64,000 nt of DNA, from assembly GCF_900114445.1 (NCBI RefSeq), contig NZ_FOTB01000001.1, forward strand, positions 740,937 to 804,936, in the 5' to 3' direction. The first letter of the stretch is position 1. Each line of letters starts with the position of its first letter. This DNA is from Salinicoccus halodurans. Its GTDB lineage: Bacteria; Bacillota; Bacilli; Staphylococcales; Salinicoccaceae. The translations under genes and the position numbers were made by a program. The notes under the pieces were generated by a model. The model was not told the origin of the DNA. It ran no database searches and saw nothing but the letters and a program-made list of their open reading frames with translations. This document shows, piece after piece, positions 47,273 through 55,700 of this stretch.

Positions 47273-47563
47273 TCAATTTCCTGTCGGGTTATTCTTTAAC
47301 TCATCAATATATTCTTTTCCTTCGAGCAATGAAAGCCCCAAAGCTTCTCTTGCCTTTTTAATCGCTTTTATATCTTTACCCTCTTTAATAAGTTTGCGCA
47401 ACTCATTATTTATTGGGTTTTCAGGCATATCCGATTGTTTAGCCAATTGGTCTAAAGTACGCTTCATAGTCTTTATGCGTTTTTCCAAATCATTTACCTT
47501 AAGGTATAAAGCCAATATTATAAATGCCATTACCAAACCTACACTCAGGAGTGTGTATCCCAT
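47273..47563 (-). CDS. Membrane-anchored protein with L7/L12-like C-terminal motif
   Basis: 96 residues from ATG 47563 (AAGGGGA upstream; the ATG at 47581 overlaps the RBS). One N-terminal membrane helix (LLSVGLVMAFIILALYL), a coiled-coil stretch (VNDLEKRIKTMKRTLDQL), then a C-terminal region GKDIKAIKKAREALGLSLLE followed by GKEYIDEL. That last part matches the helix pattern of the ribosomal L7/L12 C-terminal domain, which recruits translation factors. Similar small anchored proteins occur in Bacillales; their role is unknown. Own transcription likely; lies between two terminators. Confidence 0.72.
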   Translation of the reverse strand: MGYTLLSVGLVMAFIILALYLKVNDLEKRIKTMKRTLDQLAKQSDMPENPINNELRKLIKEGKDIKAIKKAREALGLSLLEGKEYIDELKNNPTGN

Positions 47564-47661
47564 TGTATCTGTCCCCTTCATTAATGTTTATGTATCTGAC
47601 GATCATATGGAAATTTATCGCTTTATTTTTAATATCCAGATACTATCATATTATTAACTGA

Positions 47662-47699
47662 AGAAAACAGTTCTGTCATCCGTCCCAGAACTGTTTTCT
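47662..47699. terminator. Terminator at the end of the fem operon
   Basis: AGAAAACAGTTCTG and CAGAACTGTTTTCT form a perfect 14-pair stem with T/A-rich flanks; ends the minus-strand fem transcript. Confidence 0.88.
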
Positions 47700-47722
47700 A
47701 AAATATCATATACGATTCAATT

Positions 47723-48967
47723 TTATATCTTATTCATTTTTTCCGCTATTTTGTGTACCGGCTTATTGAACACCTTGTAAAATGTTCCCGGGAGTTCTTC
47801 GATAAACGTATTGTAGCCCTTCTTGAACTTATATACACCGTAATCTTTGGAGTCTTCGGTGAAATCACCCGTGAGTCCGAAGAAATTGAATCTTGGCAGT
47901 CCCATCTCTTTTGCCTTCCTGATCATTTCCCACGTTGTGAAATTGGTGCCCATGAACATTGAATGCTCAGGATAGCTGCCGCTGAACAGATACACCATCT
48001 CATGATTGTTGTAGTAGTACATTGCAGCGGATAATTCTATTGTATTGCCGTACTCTTTCTGTACTTCTTCTATTTTGGCGATTCTTTTTCGTTTATTCGC
48101 CACCAGATCTTTTGTTTCGTTCAGCCGCCCTTTCATCCGTTTCGTTCCCTGACCGCTTTCAAGTTTTTCTTCCATTCCGATCTTGTCGGCTTCAAGGGAT
48201 CCGAGCTCCTTATTGAGCCGTTCGAGGTATACATCTATTTCAATATAGCTAAGAGTGAGGTATGTTTTGTCCTTCAGTGTTTTGAGAAGGTTTTTAATCT
48301 TCTGGCTGCTCACCGGATCAAAACCGATGCGCTCTTCCGTATCTTTATATATATCTATGAACTTATCATACTCATCTTCGTCCAGATACCTGAGTTTCAG
48401 ATCCATCTGTTCGACTGCCCGGGTGTTATACCGTGTTTTTGAATCCATGTTCTTGACCAGTTCATCTTCACTCTTCGTTATATCCAAAATTGCCTGATGT
48501 CTGAGCAGTTCTTCAGTGACAAGCTGTTTTGTGAACCCCTGATGTGTGTACCCCAGTCTGGTATAGATATCGACTATTCCGGGATTGTTCTTTTCACTGT
48601 GCAGGACTTCCCCTTCGCCGTTCCTCACTTGGTATATATGGTACGGGGAGTGTATGAGCTTGAGTGCATGGTTTTTCTTTACATATGCATCTATTTCTCC
48701 GAGGAAGAATTCCAGACGTTCATTGTTGAAGCCTTTTATGAGTGGTCCCGTATGTGATGTGAATAATCTGTATCTCTTGAGCACTGGTGTCGCACTCAAC
48801 ATGGAGACACCGATCAGCACATCATCCTCATAAAGTCCGAGAAGATGAACTTCCTGGATTTTGGATATATAATCATAATAAAGAGTATCATGCAGGTAAT
48901 GGGAGTAACCATCATAGCTTTCCATGAATGTTTTGAAAGTACTCTCCTGGATTGGTGATGTACGCAT
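47723..48967 (-). CDS. Third FemABX-family peptidyltransferase (FmhA/FmhC-like)
   Basis: 414 residues. Fem fold: two GNAT-like halves with an inserted coiled-coil arm (about 240-310). Typical segments are GYTHQGFTKQ, MDSKTRYNTRAVEQ and FNFFGLTGDFTEDSKDYGVYKFKKGYN. It is clearly more divergent than its two neighbours; for example SHTGPLIKG replaces SNRGPVxDY. It follows femB by 25 bases with a weak RBS. Fem enzymes add Gly, Ser or Ala from aminoacyl-tRNA to the lysine side chain of lipid II. Which residue this one adds, or whether it is an immunity-type paralogue, cannot be told. Confidence 0.85.
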   Translation of the reverse strand: MRTSPIQESTFKTFMESYDGYSHYLHDTLYYDYISKIQEVHLLGLYEDDVLIGVSMLSATPVLKRYRLFTSHTGPLIKGFNNERLEFFLGEIDAYVKKNHALKLIHSPYHIYQVRNGEGEVLHSEKNNPGIVDIYTRLGYTHQGFTKQLVTEELLRHQAILDITKSEDELVKNMDSKTRYNTRAVEQMDLKLRYLDEDEYDKFIDIYKDTEERIGFDPVSSQKIKNLLKTLKDKTYLTLSYIEIDVYLERLNKELGSLEADKIGMEEKLESGQGTKRMKGRLNETKDLVANKRKRIAKIEEVQKEYGNTIELSAAMYYYNNHEMVYLFSGSYPEHSMFMGTNFTTWEMIRKAKEMGLPRFNFFGLTGDFTEDSKDYGVYKFKKGYNTFIEELPGTFYKVFNKPVHKIAEKMNKI

Positions 48968-48992
48968 GTTTACGACAAACCCTTCTTGAATT

Positions 48993-50255
48993 TTACTTTT
49001 TCATTTGCTGCAGTTTGCTTTTAACTTTGTAGATATTGTATTGGATCGGACTGATCACTTTCACGAAGTCACCGACAAGTTCTTCGATTTCAGCATTGAA
49101 TCCGCGTTTAAAACGGTACACACCGTAGTCTTCGCCGTCTTCTGAGAAATCTCCGCTGACACCGTAAAAATTGTATCGGTCTATCCCTTTTTCCATGCAG
49201 TATTTCATCATTTCATAATGCATCATATAGGGGCCGACAAATTGGGCATATTCAGAGGAACTCGCTCCTGAATTGTAGACCATTTCATATGGCGTCTCAA
49301 AATAAATACCGGCAGCAAGATTGATGATGCTGCCCTCTTTCTTCTGAATCTCACTCGCAGTCTCCCGGTCTGTTTCCAACTTTTCGATTTGTTTTTCTGC
49401 TTCAGCTATTTTATTCATAGTCTTGTCATTCTTATTGTCCTTCTGCATCATCTGACTGTGTTTCCTTTTCAGATCATCCAGCTGGTCCTGCAGGTTCTGG
49501 ACATATTCATCAAGTTCCAGATAGGCAAGTGGAATGAGGACCTTGTCCCCGTAGGTCTTTTTAAAATTGGAGAAATACTCTTTTGGATTTGGGTGTGTAA
49601 AGAATCCCTGTCTTTCACTTGTATCTTTGTACAGATCCATGAAGATATCAATTTCATCCACATCGAGGAAACGGATTTTGACACCGAACTTCTGCGCTTT
49701 TTTAATATTGCGCTTCCTTTGAGAATCGAATGATTTGACGAGCGTATTCTCATTGAATCCATTCAGATTCAGCACACTCATCCAGCGTGCCTGTGAAGTT
49801 CTGGAGTAACCGCGTGTGAAGCCCTGGTGCACATACCCTTCATCCTCCATGATTTTTATGAGGGTATCCTGAGCTTCATAATCTTCTGTCTCATTGACAT
49901 CTTTATCATATTTTTTATAGATCCAGTTCGGGTCCAGTTTAACGTAGAGACCATTGTTCGCCTTCAGATACCTGCTCAGTTCCTGCAGGTAGAATCTGAC
50001 GAGACCGTGGTTATGGTAGTCAAGCACAGGGCCCCGGTTCGAGTAGTAGAACTTCTTGCCGACGCCCGTTTGCTTAAGTGTGAACAGGCAAGCCGCGACA
50101 ACAATGCCGTCATTGTCCTTTACACCAAGGAGGCGGACCTCCTGACCGTCCAGTTCTCTGTTCGCTTTATTTTCAACCATTTGAAAAAAGGCGGATTCCT
50201 CCCCTTTTTCAATGTAATTCTTATATTCTTCCTCAGTCAGTTCCGTAAACTTCAT
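48993..50255 (-). CDS. femB: Peptidoglycan cross-bridge aminoacyltransferase FemB
   Basis: 420 residues. Segments YYSNRGPVLDY, FDSQRKRNIKKAQKFGVKIRFL, GPYMMHYEMMKY and DRYNFYGVSGDFSEDGEDYGVYRFKRGFN closely follow my memory of S. aureus FemB, which adds glycines 4 and 5 of the interpeptide bridge. Coiled-coil arm at about 245-310. Eight bases after femA, with GGTAGGAT before its ATG. Confidence 0.92.
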   Translation of the reverse strand: MKFTELTEEEYKNYIEKGEESAFFQMVENKANRELDGQEVRLLGVKDNDGIVVAACLFTLKQTGVGKKFYYSNRGPVLDYHNHGLVRFYLQELSRYLKANNGLYVKLDPNWIYKKYDKDVNETEDYEAQDTLIKIMEDEGYVHQGFTRGYSRTSQARWMSVLNLNGFNENTLVKSFDSQRKRNIKKAQKFGVKIRFLDVDEIDIFMDLYKDTSERQGFFTHPNPKEYFSNFKKTYGDKVLIPLAYLELDEYVQNLQDQLDDLKRKHSQMMQKDNKNDKTMNKIAEAEKQIEKLETDRETASEIQKKEGSIINLAAGIYFETPYEMVYNSGASSSEYAQFVGPYMMHYEMMKYCMEKGIDRYNFYGVSGDFSEDGEDYGVYRFKRGFNAEIEELVGDFVKVISPIQYNIYKVKSKLQQMKK

Positions 50256-50263
50256 TTTTTATC

Positions 50264-51523
50264 CTACCTTCCTATGAACGTGCGCAGTTTTGCAAAACCT
50301 TTATATGCAGCATATGCCGGTCCGTTTACCGGTTTGATGAAATCCCCGACATACTCGAGCACTTTGGCATTGAAGCCTTTCTTAAACTGTATTACACCGT
50401 AATCTTCCGCCTGTGGTGTAAATTCACCGCTGATTCCGTAGAAATTATATATATCAATGTCATGATCCAGCGCATAGTTGATCATATGCCACTGAATCAG
50501 ATAGCTTCCTGCAAAATGTCTGAATTCATTCGCACTGCCGCCGGCAAGGTAAACCACTTCATGCGGTGTAATGAAGTAATAAGAGCTCGCCACAGGCAGT
50601 TCCCTGTCGTGGGTGCTTAAGAGAGCTTCGCCTTCGGCAAGCTTGTCTTCAATATTATTAAGCTGCTCACTTAGATTTTTAATCTTGTTTTCAGCTTTTT
50701 TATTGGACGGATCCTTTTCCAGGCCCTTTTTGGCTTTATCGATATTTTTGATTAGCTGGTCGCGGTCTTTGCGCGTTGAATCATTATATTCCTCAAGGTC
50801 TACATAGACGAGCGGAATCAGTACATTATCGCCGAAATGCTTTTTACGGCTGATGTAGTACTCATCATCACGATCTATGAACGACTTCATTTCGGAAGTG
50901 TCCTTCATGAATTTCCTGAACACGTCGATTTCATCAAGTTCCAGATAGCGCAGGTGAAGCCCGTTTTTCTGCGCTTTTTTAATATTACGCTTTCTCAGAC
51001 TGTCCATATCATCAAGCAGCGTTTTCGGATCCTTGTCTCTGAGGTCCAGCACGGAATGCCATCTGATCTGGACGATTGGATCAAAACCTTTGGTAAAGCC
51101 TGTATGACTCCATCCAAGCGCCCTGAAATAGTCAAATATATAACGATTGCCCATATCCTTTATTATTTCCCCGTCATGGGTCCGCTCTTTGATCACTTCA
51201 TAGGGATCGACTCTTGTGTACATCACTTTTTTAGGTTTTAAAAACTGTTCCAATCCTTCGAAAAAAGCATCAAAAACGCGTTTGTCACTGTAATCCATCA
51301 CGGGACCACGGTTTGTATAAGCATACTTGAATACTTTCATCACAGGGGTTAATGTAACTAAACCTGCCGCCCTTATTTCCCCATCATCTTTTACGCCGAC
51401 AAGATATGTTTCCACACCTGAATCTTTTTTCAGATTGTAATTGTCGAGTGTCTGGGTAAAGTGGCTGAAATGAGTCCGTGTGAACTGGTCGAACTCCTGT
51501 GGCGTTAACTCTGTAAATTGCAT
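50264..51523 (-). CDS. femA: Peptidoglycan cross-bridge aminoacyltransferase FemA
   Basis: 419 residues. Very close to S. aureus FemA in VMKVFKYAYTNRGPVMDY, HTGFTKGFDPIVQIRWHSVL, FRHFAGSYLIQWHMINYALD and IYNFYGISGEF. FemA adds glycines 2 and 3 of the bridge. CAGGAG precedes the ATG. First gene of a three-gene minus-strand operon. FemX, which adds the first residue, is not in the window. Confidence 0.94.
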   Translation of the reverse strand: MQFTELTPQEFDQFTRTHFSHFTQTLDNYNLKKDSGVETYLVGVKDDGEIRAAGLVTLTPVMKVFKYAYTNRGPVMDYSDKRVFDAFFEGLEQFLKPKKVMYTRVDPYEVIKERTHDGEIIKDMGNRYIFDYFRALGWSHTGFTKGFDPIVQIRWHSVLDLRDKDPKTLLDDMDSLRKRNIKKAQKNGLHLRYLELDEIDVFRKFMKDTSEMKSFIDRDDEYYISRKKHFGDNVLIPLVYVDLEEYNDSTRKDRDQLIKNIDKAKKGLEKDPSNKKAENKIKNLSEQLNNIEDKLAEGEALLSTHDRELPVASSYYFITPHEVVYLAGGSANEFRHFAGSYLIQWHMINYALDHDIDIYNFYGISGEFTPQAEDYGVIQFKKGFNAKVLEYVGDFIKPVNGPAYAAYKGFAKLRTFIGR

Positions 51524-51608
51524 AATGGCACTCCTGTCACCTATTTTTGATACCTAGATTATATTATCAGATTTGTTCTGCCTTCTCCATCGTTTCCCTA
51601 ATGGATAT

Positions 51609-51664
51609 TTTCAAATTCGTTTATTTGGACGAATTAATTCAAATCCGCTTATTTAAACGAATTT
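51609..51664. promoter_or_regulatory. Two tandem 28-bp-spaced dyad repeats upstream of satD and femA
   Basis: Copy 1 has AATTCGT (51614-51620), spacer TTATTTGG, ACGAATT (51629-51635), a perfect dyad. Copy 2 (51642-51663) has AATCCGC, TTATTTAA, ACGAATT. Both begin after TTCA and share 19 of 22 bases by my count. They lie between the divergent femA and satD genes, about 60 bases from the satD start, and look like operator sites for one dimeric regulator. Confidence 0.6.
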
Positions 51665-51720
51665 ATGTATAACCTAATTTATAGTCGTCTGTATTATAAC
51701 ATTAAGGAGGTTTTGTACAC

Positions 51721-52377
51721 ATGATTTCATCTTTGATCATCGATATCTCGGGCAGCTCTGACGCAGACAAAGAAGTTTTAGACGATCTCAGAAGAATGGA
51801 GACGGAAATAAAGACCTGGGTTGCGGATGATGACTTCTCTCATGTAAACCATCGGATGGGCGATGAACTTTTCGCATTATCCTCTGTTCCGTATAATACC
51901 CTTTTCATTGCGATCTATGCCAAGCTGCTGTGGTATCATAGTGATTTTCCACTCAAATGCAGCTATCATACTGCGGATATAGAACCACCGGACGGGAATC
52001 CGGAGCAATGGAGCCACCGGACAGTCAAGGATACACGGGAAGCGCTCGAAGCTATCAAAAAATCATCAATACAGGATTTCGCATCACCGGGGATGCCGGA
52101 TGAAATCGTCATACCTCTCATGTACCTCACTGATATCCTGAGCGGCATGACGCCGCTTCAGCAAGAAGTCGCTTCACTGAGACTCTCCGGCATGCCGCAG
52201 AAGGATATTGCCTGCATACTTGATAAAAATGAGTCCACGGTATCCGCCCATTACAGCAAATCCCGCGGCAGACAGCTCGGCATCATCATCACGTTCCTTG
52301 CGGCCCGTTATGGATCACGCACCGAAGCACTGAGCGGGCATTTCAAGGAATCAGTGGAACGGAGGTTCAAATCATGA
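51721..52377 (+). CDS. satD: SatD-family protein with C-terminal helix-turn-helix
   Basis: 218 residues, AAGGAGG before ATG 51721. The N-terminal half starts with a strand MISSLIIDISGSSDA and resembles a nucleotide-cyclase-like or SatD fold; the C-terminal part has a LuxR/sigma-4-like helix-turn-helix (LTPLQQEVASLRLSG region, MPQKDIACILDKNESTVSAHYSK... at about 140-180). SatD/SatE pairs are known from streptococci next to the secretion-and-acid-tolerance genes; function is not defined. Its stop overlaps the start of the satE remnant (ATGA). It could bind the tandem dyads upstream. Confidence 0.72.
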   Translation: MISSLIIDISGSSDADKEVLDDLRRMETEIKTWVADDDFSHVNHRMGDELFALSSVPYNTLFIAIYAKLLWYHSDFPLKCSYHTADIEPPDGNPEQWSHRTVKDTREALEAIKKSSIQDFASPGMPDEIVIPLMYLTDILSGMTPLQQEVASLRLSGMPQKDIACILDKNESTVSAHYSKSRGRQLGIIITFLAARYGSRTEALSGHFKESVERRFKS

Positions 52378-52717
52378 AAGTAGCACTCACCGTCCTCTCA
52401 GTCCTCAATATGTATCGAGCGGCTGGCTGATCAAGCGGCTGCTCGGCAGACTCTCAGGCACCAAAAATCATGATACCGACTATATCGGCATGACCACCGG
52501 ATTCAGCGAAAGGCTGCTTGCAATCATATTTGTCATTTTCAGTAAGTATACTGCTCTCGGTCTTATCATTGCCGCCAAATCCATATTGAGGTTTCCCGCA
52601 GGCCAGGAAGAAACGAGAGCCCACAAGGAAAGCGAATATGTTCTCGTCGGGACAATGTTTTCACTTGTCTTGGGCATTTTGAACGGCCTGCTTGCGCTTT
52701 ATGCATTAAACTATTAG
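52374..52717 (+). pseudogene. satE: satE (DUF3307 membrane protein) remnant with internal deletion
   Basis: Start ATG 52374 has GGAGG upstream and overlaps satD, as in intact satDE. The first frame gives MKVALTVLSVLNMYRAAG and stops at 52428-52430. From about 52411 another frame reads YVSSGWLIKRLLGRL, then two membrane helices (FSERLLAIIFVIFSKYTALG and GTMFSLVLGILNGLLALYA) ending at TAG 52715-52717. The latter matches the C-terminus of DUF3307 proteins (about 235 residues). Over half of the gene is missing. The join lies near the short repeat GTCCTC, which suggests slippage deletion. Confidence 0.7.
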
Positions 52718-52746
52718 AAGCGGTTTACGGAACCGCTTCTTTTTTC
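52717..52746. terminator. Bidirectional terminator after satDE
   Basis: GAAGCGGTT and AACCGCTTC form a perfect 9-pair stem with loop TACGG and six T after it. Confidence 0.9.
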
Positions 52747-54007
52747 ACCTCTTATGTCCCGCAATGAGTCCGTCACGGAGCTTGAGCGTGGACGCTTCGG
52801 TACAGCTGAGCGCCCGCATTACACTCAGCTGTCCGTATCTTACTTTCAGAGCATCGACTGTCTTCATGAGCGCTTCCTGCCGTTTAAGCTGATTGATATC
52901 ATCAAACAACGAAACCTGGGTGACGCTGTCGGGGATGAAATTTGTAAGCGTCACGCTGATGGTGCGGTACAATGCATGCGGATCTGCGATTCTTTTTAGT
53001 ATGTTCCAGATTCCCTCCATCACCCGGTTGCTGTTGTTCGTCCCTTCCGGGACGGTGAACTGTTTCCGGTATATCCGCCCGTCTTTTGTACCTACAGCAA
53101 TCTGAACGGTCTTGGCAAGTTTCCCGGTCAGCCTGAGCCGGTGCATCACTTCATCGACATGCTCGAGCACAACAACATATATCTCCCTGAACCTGTAGTC
53201 CCGCATAAGAATCTGGCTTTTGCATATGGAAGGGGCATGCACAGTATGCTTCTCCCGGATTTCGCTGAAGTCGATTCCGTTGGCATGGAGATGCCAGTCG
53301 ACACCGATGATTCCGAAATCCTGCTTCAAATGCACCGGCGAGTATTGTGCCAGGTCCCCGATTTTGAATATCCCCCGTTCGTTCAACTTCACTTCACTCC
53401 GGCGGCTGATGCCCCAGAAATCCCTTAAAGGCTTGATTGGCCAAAGCTTCTCAGGCACATCATGATACCGCCACTCTGCAATACCGTCTCCCGTCTTCTT
53501 CGCTTCAATATCCAAGGCCAGCTTGCTGAGCAGAATGTTATCGCCTATACCCACAGCGCACTCTATCGCAGTCTCTTCATATATCTCGCGTTGGATCCTT
53601 ACGGCAAGCTCTTTCGGATTTTCTGCGAACAGGTAATAACTTTCGGTTACATCCATGAAAAATTCATCGACGGAATACTGATGGAAATCTTCCGGCGCAA
53701 CGTACTTCAGTGCAATCTCTGTAATCTTCGCGGAATAATCCAGGTAGGTTTTCATCGATGGGTTGATGATGTAGATGTCTCCGCGGCCCGGTATCTCAAA
53801 TAATCTCGATCCTGTTTTGATACCCAGCTTCTTAAGTTCCGGTGTTGCTGCAAGAACAACAGCTCCGGGATTCTTCGTATCTGCTACCACCGCAAGCTTG
53901 GTGGTTTGCGGCTCCAATCCGTTCATAATACACGATACGCTCGCAAAAAAACTTTTCTGATCGACACAAAATATATCCCTTTTGGGACAGATATGATAGT
54001 TATACAT
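52745..54007 (-). CDS. Y-family DNA polymerase (UmuC/UvrX-like)
   Basis: 420 residues. Catalytic carboxylates in FCVDQKSFFASV (motif 1) and QYSVDEFFMDVT (motif 3); GVGD-like turn CAVGIGDNILLSKLALD; little-finger domain in the last third; possible clamp-binding motif TQVSLFDD. It performs translesion synthesis after DNA damage. The LexA box directly upstream marks it as an SOS gene. S. aureus has a similar umuC gene next to msrR. No UmuD-type partner is present. Confidence 0.92.
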   Translation of the reverse strand: MYNYHICPKRDIFCVDQKSFFASVSCIMNGLEPQTTKLAVVADTKNPGAVVLAATPELKKLGIKTGSRLFEIPGRGDIYIINPSMKTYLDYSAKITEIALKYVAPEDFHQYSVDEFFMDVTESYYLFAENPKELAVRIQREIYEETAIECAVGIGDNILLSKLALDIEAKKTGDGIAEWRYHDVPEKLWPIKPLRDFWGISRRSEVKLNERGIFKIGDLAQYSPVHLKQDFGIIGVDWHLHANGIDFSEIREKHTVHAPSICKSQILMRDYRFREIYVVVLEHVDEVMHRLRLTGKLAKTVQIAVGTKDGRIYRKQFTVPEGTNNSNRVMEGIWNILKRIADPHALYRTISVTLTNFIPDSVTQVSLFDDINQLKRQEALMKTVDALKVRYGQLSVMRALSCTEASTLKLRDGLIAGHKR

Positions 54008-54024
54008 GACGACTCCTCCTATAT

Positions 54025-54038
54025 AGAACGTATGTTCG
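54025..54038 (-). promoter_or_regulatory. LexA (SOS) box
   Basis: On the minus strand CGAACATACGTTCT differs from the Gram-positive box CGAACRNRYGTTCG at only the last position. It is 18 bases upstream of the polymerase start. Confidence 0.85.
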
Positions 54039-54073
54039 TACTACGATAATATCACATTCATTCCGTACTTAAA

Positions 54074-54103
54074 CAAAAAAACAGCCCCAATTCCTGGGAC
54101 TGT
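54074..54103 (-). terminator. Terminator of the Spo0M-like gene
   Basis: On the minus strand ACAGTCCC and GGGGCTGT form a stem (one wobble) followed by seven T. Confidence 0.8.
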
Positions 54104-54108
54104 TCTCT

Positions 54109-54513
54109 TTATTCTGTAATTCGGATGTCGTCTTCATCCTTTGCATCGATGGAATTCGGAAGAAATACCTTTGTATGAAGCCTGACGGAATGTCTGTCAT
54201 CACTGACTGTAAGCCCAGACACAGAAAATTCGAATGGGATCTCCACGGTTTCATCTGTCCCGATCGTCACTGTGTGTTCAAGACGGATGGTCTGCAGCAC
54301 TTCCTGATGTTCATCAAAATCGGAATCTTTCCGGTATCCGCTGATCACTTTATACAGTGTAAGCTCAATGTCCTCCACTGACTGGGTACTGCTGCCTCCT
54401 GTAATCTCTATGACACCATCAATGTCATCTTCAACGCGGTAGGACGCGTCCGACAGCCGGGTATCCACCGTCACTCCGTCAATGCCTATTCTTGTCAGAA
54501 GATTTTCAAACAT
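54109..54513 (-). CDS. Short Spo0M-like arrestin-fold protein
   Basis: 134 residues from ATG 54513 (GGAGGG upstream; upstream in-frame starts lack one). It begins MFENLLTRIGIDGVTVDTRL, the Spo0M pattern, and continues with beta strands (GVIEITGGSSTQSVEDIEL). B. subtilis Spo0M is about 258 residues with two arrestin-like sandwiches; here only the first is present and the end is clean, with a terminator just behind. The organism belongs to a non-sporing family, so the role is not sporulation. In Bacillus it also affects cell morphology. Confidence 0.8.
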   Translation of the reverse strand: MFENLLTRIGIDGVTVDTRLSDASYRVEDDIDGVIEITGGSSTQSVEDIELTLYKVISGYRKDSDFDEHQEVLQTIRLEHTVTIGTDETVEIPFEFSVSGLTVSDDRHSVRLHTKVFLPNSIDAKDEDDIRITE

Positions 54514-54641
54514 AAACATGCCCTCCATATAATGAATTTTATCCATGTTGCTATATATTTAACCTAAAATAAATAACTCTAATCAGGAATGGGTAAAGAT
54601 TGATATGATACATCATTAAAACTTTAAGGGAGATGACTATA

Positions 54642-55661
54642 GTGAAAGATATTTTCGCACTGCTCAAACAAGGGAGTAAGGCTTCACTGACAGCATCTAT
54701 TGTCAACTTTTTCATCGCCGGTCTAAAAGGCGTCGCCTTTTTATTCACTGCAAATGTGGCAATGTTTGCTGAAATGATGCACTCGCTCGGTGATGCAATC
54801 AACCAGTTTTTTGTCTTTATCGGGTCAAGCCTTTCCAAAAAGCCGCCAACAAAACGATTCCCCTTCGGCTTCGGCAGACTGGTGAATCTGGTCTGTGTGT
54901 TCGCCGTCGTAGTCGTCGGCATACTGGCTTATGAAACCGTAAAAGAAGGAATCCATCATATTGTAGAACCGCTTCCCGGCACAGCAGATACCTCAATGCT
55001 GCTGATTAACATCGGTGTGCTCGGAGCAGCCGCTATACTCGAAGGTTACGTATTGTATAAAGCAGGGAAAGAACTGCTGGGACAGGCCGGCCAGCCGCAG
55101 GATGGCCTGAAACCGCTGACACTCAGCTTTAAGCATATGGACCGTGCAAAACCTGCAACAAAGCTCGTGTTTCTCGAAGACACAGTCGCAACTTCGGGGG
55201 CACTGCTCGCGATTCTTGCGATTCTGGTTGGCCGCTTCACCGGCTTTGCCCAGGCAGAGGGCATAGCTTCTGTCATTATCGGTCTGATGATGTTCTACAT
55301 TGTTTATAAAGTATTTATGGAAAATGCCGCCGGTGTCCTTGGTGAAAGTGACCCGTATATGGAACAGAGAGTTGCACAGATTGTTCTGAGACATGAGGAA
55401 ATTACAGATATCCAAAAGCTCTTTGTTTTAAAAGAAGGCGATAACCTGCATGTTGAAATCGTAGCGGAAACCGATCCGGACATAACAGTCGAACATGCAA
55501 ATGAAATCAGGGATGAGATCGAAGCCCTGATACTGGAGCAAAGCCATGTGACAGATGTCAATACAGAATTCGAAGTGGATGACGGCCGCCGTGCGTGGCC
55601 TGAAACACAGGAACAGATGGATAGAAGATCCAAGCGGAGTAAAAAATCCAAAGAGGAATAG
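54642..55661 (+). CDS. Cation diffusion facilitator transporter
   Basis: 339 residues from GTG 54642 with AAGGGAG nine bases upstream; the ATG at 54633 is on the RBS. Six membrane segments; metal-site residues in AMFAEMMHSLGDAINQF (HxxxD) and in TSGALLAILA region EDTVAT; cytoplasmic ferredoxin-like domain at the C-terminus with HVEIVAETDPDI. It exports a divalent metal such as Zn, Mn or Fe against protons; the metal cannot be assigned. Single-gene unit. Confidence 0.9.
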   Translation: MKDIFALLKQGSKASLTASIVNFFIAGLKGVAFLFTANVAMFAEMMHSLGDAINQFFVFIGSSLSKKPPTKRFPFGFGRLVNLVCVFAVVVVGILAYETVKEGIHHIVEPLPGTADTSMLLINIGVLGAAAILEGYVLYKAGKELLGQAGQPQDGLKPLTLSFKHMDRAKPATKLVFLEDTVATSGALLAILAILVGRFTGFAQAEGIASVIIGLMMFYIVYKVFMENAAGVLGESDPYMEQRVAQIVLRHEEITDIQKLFVLKEGDNLHVEIVAETDPDITVEHANEIRDEIEALILEQSHVTDVNTEFEVDDGRRAWPETQEQMDRRSKRSKKSKEE

Positions 55662-55664
55662 CAA

Positions 55665-55692
55665 AAGAGGATGGGGCCCCCCATCCTCTTAA
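55665..55692. terminator. Bidirectional terminator between CDF and LCP genes
   Basis: AAGAGGATGG and CCATCCTCTT form a perfect stem with a GC loop; the T tail is short. Confidence 0.75.
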
Positions 55693-55700
55693 TTTATGAT

